A stretch of 64,000 nt of DNA from Edaphochlamys debaryana (lineage: Eukaryota; Chlorophyta; Chlorophyceae; Chlamydomonadales), in assembly GCA_016858145.1 (NCBI GenBank), contig JAEHOE010000004.1, positions 744,001 to 808,000 on the forward strand. Reading direction: 5' to 3'. The notes under the pieces were generated by a model. That model was not told where the DNA came from. It saw nothing but the letters and a program-made list of their open reading frames with translations, and did no database searches. Both the position numbers and the translations under genes were made by a program. Shown here piece by piece: positions 23,312 to 32,297 of the stretch; the first letter of the stretch is position 1; each line of letters opens with the position of its first letter.

Positions 23312-26282
23312 GAGGGGGGGGAGAGGGGGGGGCCAGGGTGTGTGGCACAAGGCCTAGGGCTGAATGGGCTTCGGCGCACATCCACCAGCCCTTACGTTGT
23401 TATCTGCCTGCACTCAGTTCACACACGCCTGGTCCCCTTCCTCCCTTTCCCCACCCCCTCCTGCTCTCTCCCTGCCCGCCTCTCCGTCCAACAAGCCGCC
23501 CCCTCCCAACACCCCCTCCCCCGCCAGGCGGGTGCCATCGCTGGCCCCGGCCTCAGCGCAGATCCCTCCCTCCTTCCCCGTCCTTCCCCGTCCTTCCCCG
23601 TCCTTCCCCGTCCTTCCCCATCCTTCCCCGTCCTTCCCCATCCGCCCTCACCTTACACCCTCCCAACCCCCCCCCCCCCAGGCGGGTGCCATCGCCGGCC
23701 CCGGCCTCGGCGCCGGCATGCCCCGCTTCGACCCGGGCCAGAAGGCGGACCTGGAGGCGCTGAGGCGGAGGGAGCGGCGCGTGCTGATACGGTGCGGCGA
23801 GCGGGGCCGGGGTTTGGATGGGGGCGGGTGAACCGGTCCGTGGTTTAGGCTGGGGGCTTAGTAATTCCCCCTTCTAACCTGTTTCCCACACACACCCGCC
23901 CCCCCCAAAGATGGGTGTCCGAGAGCGCCCCCGGCGTAACGGCCAATGCGGCCCGCAAGGTGAGACACAGAGGTTGGGCGCCGGTGGGGTGCTGCATGTC
24001 GGAGATGACAGGTAGAAGATATATGGTAGATAGAATAGATGTCTGCCAGTAACGCAAGTTCTCACTCTCTCCCTTCCTCCCACTCTCTCACCCGCTTCTC
24101 CCTCCACACCCTCCCCCTCCCAAGCTCACGGAGGACGGCCGCACGGACTTCAACGCGGCGAGGGCGGGGCAGAACTGGAAGCGAATGGGCAAGTGAGTGG
24201 GGGCCGGCACCCGGCAGGGGGGGGTTGAGGAATCGAAGAGAACCCTAAACGACCTCGGCCGCAGGGCCATGTCCTCATCCGAGCCCTTCCTTACTAAAAC
24301 CCATTCGCACATAACACTCTCTATCGCTTGTCCTTGCTGTCGAGCTTGACCGCAGAGCCATGCCCTCAACCGATGCTGATTAGTTTCTTTCCAAGACTGC
24401 CTCGACCATGTTCATCTCTGATTGACCGATTATAATTGCTTCCTTTCCCAAACCGCCTCGATTGCAGGGCCATGTCCTCCACCGAGCCCTTCCGCCGCTT
24501 CTGGCTCCACGTGCAGTCCTGGGCCCAGCCGGGCCTGACCCTAGCCGTGGTGGCGAGCGAGATGGCGTTCCTGATCTGGCCATCCCGCGGCCTTGCCGTA
24601 CTGCTGATCTGGCTCGTCGTACACCTGATCCGCGTCCGGTCGCGCATGCTGCCGCCGCCGCCGCTGCCGCCGCCGCCGAGCGCCGCGGCCGACGACGCCG
24701 CGCCCGCCAGCAGCGGCGGCGGTGCGGACGGCGCCGCCGCCGCAACTAGGTCTGGATCTGGATCTGGATCGGGGCCCGGGAGGGCGGGGTCGGGGGGAGC
24801 AGCAGGGGCAGGGACAGGGGGAGGGGGGACAGGGGGAGGGGGGACAGGGGGAGGCGGGGCGGGAGCTCTGGCGGCGGAGGGTCTGGCGGCGGCGGCCCGG
24901 CCGCTGCTGGGGCAGCCGGTGCCCATGATGGACGACATCAAGGACGACGATCCAGGTGAGATTCGGATCTAGATCCACGCATTCGGATCACGGATTCTGG
25001 AATTCGTAGATATTGACGTCAGTGGTTGGACTCTCACCCGCGTCTGCTTGCCCGACGCCGCCCGTAACGGCCAAGTGCAAAGCAATAACTCTAAAGCAAG
25101 TTTAGCGCACCCACACCTACCACCTACCCCCCTCCCTTTCCCAACTGCTGTCCCTCTTTCTCCAGCCACCTCCCGGCCAGCGGACAGCGACGCTGGCTCC
25201 TTCGGCGGCGGCGGCGGCGGCGGCGGCCCGGCGGAGCCCTCCGGCGGCCTCACCCCCGCCGCCTCCACCACCAGCGGCGCCGCCACCCCCTCCCTCATAC
25301 CCCAGTCCCCACACCCCGGCGGCGGCGGCGGCGGCGGCGGCGGGGCCCAGCCTTGGAGCCTCTTCGGCTCCTCGCCTCCCGCTGGCGGCGGCGGCGGCGG
25401 GCTGTTGTCGGCGGCGCCGTCGACGCCCTCCGCCGCCGCCGGCGGCAACCCCGAGTGGACGCGAGAGCAGCAGTCGCTCCTGTCCCGTGGCGGCGGCGGC
25501 GGCGGTGGTGGCGGCGGCGGCGGCGGTGCCGGCGGCGGCGGCGGCGGAGCCGAGGTGCCCAAGGACCCGCTGGCGGCGCTACGGCAGCAGTACGACCACA
25601 TGTTGTACTTCGGATTGTCCATACAGAACATCTTGGACGATCTGGCGGGCTTCATTGAGCGCATCCAGGTGCGGATCTGTCTGGTGACCCACAACAACAT
25701 CAGTGCCGCCACCTTGCCCTAATCCTGTCTTGCAGCTGCCACGCATCGACCCTTCAGTCAGCCTTGCACCACTAGCGCTGCGGGCGCCGTGCTCGCAGCC
25801 TCCCTGGCGTCTATCAGCCTGAGCCCTCCCCCCCTCGCCGCATTCATGTGCCCCTCCCATGCCGCCTCCCTCCGGCCTGCCTCCACCCACCCCCCTCCCC
25901 CCGGAACTGCCCCTGTCCCCGAGGCGCTCTGCCCCGGGCTCAACCTCTCAAAGACTTAACGCCGTCCATCTGGCCCCCGTGCAACTCCTTTCACCCTCTT
26001 ACACCCCTTTTTACCCCCCCCCCCCACACACACACACACACTCTCCACACACCCCACCCCCTTCCAAAGGCGCTCTGCTCCTGGCGCGACCCCGTGGCAA
26101 CCACCGCCTTCGCCGTGAGCTGCGGCATCATGGCCGTACTGTGCTGGGCCAACGGTTTCCGTTGGGTGGTTGCCGCCGTACTGCTGTACGACCTGCGCCC
26201 GCCGCGCTGGCGCGACCCCTGGATGCCGCCGCCGGCCAACGCCTTCGCGCACCTGCCCACGCGGGCTGACCTCATGATGTGA
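16440..26282 (+). CDS. MCTP-like protein: multiple C2 domains plus C-terminal PRT_C membrane domain
   Basis: Exons: 16440-16478, 16537-16622, 16865-16988, 17298-17375, 17581-17878, 18172-18301, 18736-19388 (contains a frame break), 19605-19753, 19932-20001, 20220-20974, 21199-21700, 21837-21950, 22176-22433, 22713-22833, 23091-23233, 23682-23791, 23911-23959, 24125-24192, 24468-24955, 25166-25668 and 26070-26282, about 1649 residues. C2-like blocks are seen in exons 1-5 (DVLVVSIHA), exons 8-10 (NYFWCKVSYEGQYHTSR, WDETFCL) and exons 14-15 (GDYFIAVRCGTVWM, VGKLRLRASSLLPGR). Exons 19-22 give the plant MCTP C-terminus: a hydrophobic membrane segment (LTLAVVASEMAFLIW) and the ending CSWRDPVATTAF with LPTRADLMM. 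Such proteins tether ER to plasma membrane at plasmodesmata in plants; the algal role is unknown. A coiled coil (exon 7) and long Gly tracts are inserted. The true start may lie upstream. Confidence 0.75.
18276..18440 (+). repeat. Exon-edge echo: 34-bp duplicate of exon 6 end plus donor
   Basis: The 34 bases at 18276-18309 (coding VDPCVVFL plus the GTGAGGGG donor of exon 6) recur identically at 18407-18440 inside the following intron, 131 bp downstream. Confidence 0.85.
18664..18683. repeat. C20 homopolymer in intron
   Basis: Twenty consecutive C residues lie shortly before the acceptor of exon 7. Such runs are prone to length errors in assemblies. Confidence 0.9.
22650..22718 (+). repeat. 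Exon-edge echo: imperfect duplicate of the exon 15 acceptor
   Basis: CTTGG...CCATGCAGATC at 22650-22671 is repeated with a few changes at 22697-22718, where the second ATGCAG is the phase-consistent acceptor of exon 15. Confidence 0.6.
23281..23310. repeat. G30 homopolymer inside a G-rich intron
   Basis: Thirty consecutive G flanked by further G-runs (about 23236-23335), immediately after exon 16. The same intron ends in a C-run before the acceptor at 23681, so its two ends are complementary. Confidence 0.9.
23524..23559 (+). repeat. Exon-edge echo: acceptor and start of exon 17 copied upstream
   Basis: CCAGGCGGGTGCCATCG and the next ~19 bases match the true exon 17 boundary (23678 onward) with about two or three mismatches. 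The copy lies 154 bp upstream in the same intron. Confidence 0.8.
23571..23640. repeat. Tandem (TCCTTCCCCG)7 minisatellite
   Basis: Seven 10-bp units with two G-to-A variants, forming a pyrimidine-rich block between the echo at 23524 and the real acceptor of exon 17. Confidence 0.9.
24261..24493 (+). repeat. Exon-edge echoes: three copies of the exon 20 acceptor region
   Basis: GCAGGGCCATGTCCTC...GAGCCCTTCC occurs at 24261-24290. A diverged copy, GCAGAGCCATGCCCTCAACC, lies at 24352. The phase-correct boundary is at 24464-24493. Only the last leads into the long open exon encoding the membrane segment. Confidence 0.8.
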
Positions 26283-27741
26283 GGAGGTGCCAATTAGCCT
26301 CCCTGTACGGCAGCTGCCACCATCTTTGCCGCACCGGTACGGCGAGAGGCCGTACGACAGCAGGGCGGGGCTGACTACACCAGAAGCTGGGAGCAGGAGG
26401 CGGATCCCTCCGGGCGTCTTACATTGGGGAGCACAGGGAGGGGACGGCTGAGCTGCCTCAAGCGTCTCTACATGATGTGGGGAGGGGCTGAGCGGCGCCC
26501 CATAGCTACCGCCTGAAGCAGGAGCTGGATACAGCAGGAGCTGGATACAGCAGGAGCTAACTGAAGGCAGACACCGGAGAGTCATGCAGCGAGCAGGAGA
26601 CCGTCTGGAGCCGCCGAGACGGGACCTCAGTGGGAGTGCTGGGGCTTCCGTGAGGGGTGGGCGGTCGGGTCGCTCTGTGGGGAGTGGGGGACACGGGGGT
26701 TGAGTCATGGGATGAGGTTGACAGCAGCAGGAGCGTTTGGGAGCAGGGGCCAGGGGGGCTCAGGGTCGAGGGCGGTGCTGCAGCCGCATGTCTGGGCCCA
26801 CCGGTGTCCAGGTTTCCAGGATTCAGGGCAATGTGGTAGTCGCATAATCGAGGTTGCCCGGGATTGCTTGTGCAGGTCCTTCTGGCCCTCCTTCTTGAGC
26901 AGGGGTTGGTTTGTGAAGTGCTGCAAGGCACGCGGGCTAAAGGCGTCGTAGCGAGCTGTGTGGCCCCGCAAGCATACGGGGGCAGGCGTGTGTGCCGCTC
27001 GGAATGGTGATGTGCGTTGGGAGTTTGACGTACGTACGGCATTGCGTAAGGGCCTGGTGTTGCGCTTGCGTGAACTGTGGTGGTGGGGAGGGCTAAACGG
27101 CATGGCAGCTGGTTATGGAGAGCAGGATTCATGTGTTGTATGGCAGTTGTGAAGGCAACGATAGCAGCAGGCTAGCCTTTCAGCTCTTAAAGGCATACAA
27201 GTCACGGAGCTGCCAGTCCTGTCGCCAGGTATCACCTCAGATGTCCTCTCGGTCGGGGCTCTGGGGTGCTGGCGAGGGGCTACGATGGTTGTCAGGGAGG
27301 GTGAGAACACGGTGCAGTCTATGTGCATAGCAGCGGTATGGTGCAGTCCCACCGGCGCCTGGTGCCCCCGGGTTCTGTGCTCGCAGGGGCCGTGCAGCGT
27401 AGTACGGACGACGACGGGGGATGCAGCTGAACGCGTCGGTGTAGCCGCTGCCGCAACGCGAGAGAAGAAGGCGGGGTGCCAGCAATGCGCATCGCCGAGG
27501 TTCGCGGGGGACGGCGGGGGCTGTCAGGGGCGGTGTTTCGCTCCGCGCGCGGATCACGAGCGGTCGGTCCTCACTCAGTCTGAGCTAGTAAGCCCGCGCA
27601 TCGGCACAACCCTACTCGTTACTCGCGGCCGCTACATACTCTGCTCGCTTGCTGCTTCGCGCCTCTCCGCGCGGGATGGCCCCAACAAGCTGGTTCGGCA
27701 ACGGCGGACTTTAGCCGCACCACAATGCTAGCTGGCTATCC
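26283..27741. other. 3' flank of the C2-domain gene and upstream region of the next gene
   Basis: About 1.46 kb without a recognised gene. It has several CCGTAC/GTACGG motifs just after the stop and an 18-bp tandem repeat at 26518-26557. The final few hundred bases should be the promoter of the 27742 gene. Confidence 0.5.
26518..26557. repeat. Tandem GCAGGAGCTGGATACA repeat
   Basis: Two and a half consecutive units of GCAGGAGCTGGATACA, in the 3' flank of the C2-domain gene. Confidence 0.8.
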
Positions 27742-30700
27742 ATGATGCAGGCGCAGTGGTCGCTTTCGCTTGCGCGTGGCTCCTCGACATCATCCCGGAA
27801 GCCCTTGCCGCGCCAGCGCCGCACCAAGCTTGCGCTATGCTTAGTTAGCACCAGCCTAGGCTTGGGAGGCCTCAGCAACAGCGGTCGGCGACGGGCCGGC
27901 CTGGTCGCGAAAAGCTTGAATGGGTGGGACGCAGCGGCGCCAGTTCAGGAGGTCTCGGAAGGCTCTGTGAACCTGCTGCCGAGCGTGGCAGAGGACGCAG
28001 CTGGCGTCGCGACTCCCTATGGCACCGATGGCGACACGACCGCATCCTCAGGTAAGACCCTCCCCGCCGTGCCCGCCCCGCCGCCCGTGTCAGGGCTGCT
28101 CCCCTCGCGCCCCGCTTAGCCAGGCCTTGCCCTGCCAATCAGTCCTCACACCACATGCTTCGTCCCGTCTGCGACAGGCGCGCCTCTGTCGGCACAAAAG
28201 CCAGCGGTCAACGGCAACAGCGGCCATCCTCCCACATTACCCGATGGAGAGGACCCCGTGGCCTCTCGTCTTCCCCTTCTTGCAACCAGCTCTGCTCTCG
28301 GGCAAATTGCCGTAGCAGCTTCGGCAACGAGCTCCCTGTCACCTCCGCACGGGGGCACGCTCTATCCTCCCGCGTCACGGGTTCCCCCGGCCCCTCCCGC
28401 GGGCCCAGCCTTCGTCCACCCCCGCTCAACAGCCAGTGTCGTGGGCCGCCTGCTGGACCTGGATCCAGGTTACGACCTGGACGAAGATCTCAATCCATGG
28501 GATCTCGACCTGGATCTGGACGTGGATCTGGGCCTGGATCCAGGGGTGGGAGGCGGGGCGTCCGTGGATCCAAATGCCGGGCTGGATCTCCAGCTCAGTC
28601 GCGAGCCACTCCGGGATCAGCCCCGGCGGCAGCAGCTCCTGTCGCAGCAGCAGCGGTACGGCAGGCCGCACGGCAGGCGTACGGTCTCGTCCCACGACTT
28701 CCTGCTGCAGTACGCCGCCCAGGTGCAGGAGGCCGAGGCGGCGGCAGCAGCCAAGGCTAAACGGCGGCGGCCCAAGCGGAAGCGGAAGACGGAGGAAGCT
28801 GCTGAGACGGCATCCTCTGTTGAGCACGTGGCAGCGGCGGCGGAGGGGCCTGGGGCTGACGGCGGGTCAGCGGCGACGGAGGCTGACGGCTCGGAGGCAG
28901 GGACCCAGGGCGACTCCGACGGAGGCGAGGACGGGACAGGTGGCGGCGCCACGGATGGGCCTGGCGGCGGCGCAGGCCGGCCTGGCGGCGGCCTGAAGCG
29001 CGGGGGAGCGGCCGTGGCGGCGGCGGAGGCAGCGGCGGCAGCAGACTCAAGCGCGGATGCACTGCCGCCGGGGCGTGCCTTCCGCCACGCCGCCGCCGCG
29101 GCCGCCGCCGCCGCCTTCCCGTCACGCGTGGGCCCGCCGACCGCCGCCGAGAAGGCCGCCTTTTGGCATGCCGTGTGCGACATTGCCGGAGAGCCAACGC
29201 CGCAAGAGCTGGAGCTATTAGGCTCGGAAAGAGAGCAGCTTCGTGCCTGGGGCAAGGTGGACGTTCGGAAGCTAAGTCGCGAGTCGGAGGAGTCATGGGC
29301 CGGGATCGGGCACATCGTGGAGGCATTCGGCGGCGTGCCGATGCTGATCTGCGTACGGCAGCCCGTGGCGTACGGCGCCGCGGAGGTGTACGCCATCCCG
29401 GACCTGGGCCTGGGCCCCATGGACGAGCGCACGTGGGCGGCGTGGGGCGCCCTGGATCTGGGCCCGGATCTGGGCCCAGACTTCCACCCGCACCCGCAAC
29501 GGGCCGCACCTAGATCCGGATCTGGATCTGGATCTCGACCTGCTACAGCCAGGCCGCTACAGCCGCTCGTGCGCATCCCGGCGGAGTTCGAGGTCGGCTT
29601 CGAGCTGTGCCCCGACCACTGGCGCGGGGAGGGGGGCTGGCGGAGCTACGAGGTGGTGATTGGCGCCGGCTACGCCCACGGCTCCCCAAGCAATGCCTGG
29701 TCGGCGTCCCTGCACCCCCTCCGCTTGACCTGCGGCGACGGCCGGCTGCGCGTCAACGCCCGTCACGTGTACGACCTGATCGGATTCATCGAAGATCCGG
29801 ATCGCGACGAGATTGAGGCGCACGTGACCAACATTGCGCTGCTGCAGCGCTTCCGGGCGGCCCGGGTTCGGCCCAAGAAGCCCTCCGCCGCCGCCGCCGA
29901 GGCCGCCGCCAGCGCCGCCGCCAGTGCCGCCGCAGTCGACTTGGCGGGCGAGGGCGGCGCCGGCGGGGCAAAGGGGAAGCGAGGTGGCAGCGGCGGCGGC
30001 AGTGGCAAGGCGGGCAAGGCGACGACCGCCCGCTCTGCGCCCCGCAAGGCTGCGGCTGTTAAGCCCGCGCCGTCCTCCGCCTCCGCCAACCTGGATCTCG
30101 AGATCGATTTGGATGTGGATCTCGACGGCGAGCTGGCGGAAGAGGAGCAGGACCCCGCGGTGCTCGCCGCGGCGGCGGCGGCGCATCTCAAGCAGCTGCT
30201 CTCCGCCGGCGTCGCTCCGAGCTCCAAGCGGCGAGGGGCGTCATGGATGTTATCTCCCTGGATGTGTCATTGGCTGCTGACGTCACGGTACGGCGCACGT
30301 GGGCTGGAGGCAGTGGGATGGGGCGCGGGCGACACGCTGCGTGCCGTACGACGGGCACGAGGGTCGCCCGTGGAGGCGGCGGCGGTTGCGGCGGCGGAGG
30401 CGCGGTCCTGGCGGTCCGCGGCGGAGGCAGCGGCGGCGGCGGCAGCCGCAGCGGAGGCGGAGGCGGAGCAGGCTGAGGTGGAGGGTGTGGCGGGGCGGGG
30501 AGGGGCTGGCCGGGCGGCGTCAAGCGCGGTGGTGGATGCGGGGGCGCGGGAGGAGGTGGAGGTGTTTGGAGTGGGCTGGACCGACGGGCTGGGGGGGCCT
30601 TCCGAGGGGGACCTAGCGGGCGACGCCACAGCCGCCGACGCGGCCTCTCAAGCGGCGGCGGCGGTGCCGGCACCAGCGGAGGCGCCGTCACCATCACCTG

Positions 30701-31263
30701 TGGCGGCGGCGGCGGCGGCGGTGCAGGCGCCAGCGGAGCCGCAGCCGGGGTCCCGGGCGTCTTCGCTCCTGCGCTGGCGCAGGCAGAGCAGCTCCTCACT
30801 GGTGACGGTGCCCGGGGTGCGGCCTCCGCCGCCCAGGCCCCCGCCCACTGCGCCAGCACGGCCCGTGCAGGCGGCGCCGCCCAGGCCCCCGCCAGCTGCT
30901 CCGTCGGCACGGCCGGTGCAGGTGCGGGCGGCTGCTCGTCCACAGAGGAGCGGCGCTCTGGCACGGGCCGGGGCGCCGGCGCCTTCCCTTCCCGCCGCCT
31001 CACAGCCGCCTGCGCCGGTAAAGGCGCCGCCGCCCGGATCGGCTGCGGCGCCGCCGGCTCCGGTGCCAGACCCTGCACCTGAGCCCGGCTCGAGGGTGGC
31101 GGCGCTGAGGGCCTGGGCCGGTCGGCCGTTGGGGGTCGTGGCGGGGGCTGCGGCGCAGGACCCTGCGGGCCGCGCCGCCGGCAAAGAGGGCGCGGGGCAG
31201 GGTGCGCCGGCAGCGGGTGAGCGGACGCAGGGTGGGGCGCAGGAGGGGCAGCAGCAGGGCTGA
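27742..31263 (+). CDS. Unknown low-complexity protein with transit-like N-terminus and NLS-like cluster
   Basis: Two exons, 27742-28051 and 28178-31263, join in phase to 3396 nt (1131 residues). I do not recognise the family. Residues 1-50 are rich in Ser/Arg/Leu with no acidic residues (SLARGSSTSSRKPLPRQRR), as in algal chloroplast transit peptides. Residues ~195-225 are Asp/Leu repeats (DLDLDLDVDLGLD), and near residue 275 lies a strongly basic KRRRPKRKRK that looks like a nuclear localisation signal. A more ordered, probably folded region spans roughly residues 400-655: AFWHAVCDIAGEPTP, SWAGIGHIVEAFGGVPMLIC, FEVGFELCPDHW, SYEVVIGAGYAHG, HVYDLIGFIEDPDRDEIEAH. The C-terminal third is Ala/Pro-rich. 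Exon 2 contains many GGATCT-type repeats that encode the Asp/Leu and Gly/Ser runs. Function unknown. Confidence 0.7.
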
Positions 31264-32297
31264 GGGGTGGGGCGCAGGAGGGCCGCGGGATGAGGCAGGG
31301 GCTGGGGATGGATTTGAAGGCCTTGCGGTTGAGGAGGGGTGCCCAGGGCGCGGTGGGACGGGAGGAGGCGACTCATGGTCACATGGTGGAAAGTGGGAGG
31401 GGGGTGCCAGAGGACTTGCGTGAACAGCGGTACAAGAGGCCCCCATGATGACCCTCGTGCTGGCGTGGCGTGTTTGTCTCAGCCTCGCTCGGGATAGGAA
31501 GTGGCGACGGACGAGAGCGCACCGAGGCTTAAGCACGGCTCTCGCCACGATGGCCTGTTACCCCCAACTGTCCGGGCGCGAACCCGCCTTGGCACAGACC
31601 AGCTGGGCAGCATGCATAGCACGACCGCATGGTACGACCGCAGCACGACCACGGCTGGACTCCCCTTGCCGACTGCATCTACTGCGCGTACCGCTCCGTG
31701 AAGTGCTAGATAGACCCGTTGCTAGTGTGGTGCGCGGGGGCTATGCCCGCGTCCGATGCCTGCCTCACTCCTCCCGCCCCACACACGTCCCACACACGCC
31801 CCACGCCCCACACACGTCACGCCCACCCCTGCGCCCCGCTGCCACGCCTCATGGCCTCTTGGGAGCCAAGTTGCCAAACAAGTCTGGTCACGGAAGAAAG
31901 ACAGCTCATTCGTCCTGACAGGCATGAGTATTGAGTAAGCAAGTCACCAAGTACGACACACTACCGCCAACGCCAACCCTGCCCACTGCCCTGCCAGCAG
32001 CCCTCGTAGCCACGGCGTCCAGCTGCTGTGCCCACCCGAGGCGCCAAGGGCCACCGACATGAACTACAAGCGCCACCTCCCGCATTCGCCGCCGGGCAAC
32101 TTCTAGCCGCAGCTGCCGTGCACATCAGACACACATAGCTACAAGCGCCCACGCCGTTCACCTCTTACCCCTTCGTTTCCTCCAACCGCTCACCAATCCC
32201 GGCCCCCGAAGACTCCCGTGGTCCCGTCCTACCACTTGCCACTTACCCCTCACCCTCTCTGACCCCGCTTTGTGCCCAGCCCCCCAACACCCCAGTC
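31264..32297. other. Convergent spacer between the unknown protein and the DUF819 gene
   Basis: About 1.03 kb where the two genes' 3' ends face each other. No gene was recognised. A CACACACGT/CACGCCCCAC-type repeat stretch is present at about 31780-31830. Both 3' UTRs should lie here. Confidence 0.5.
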
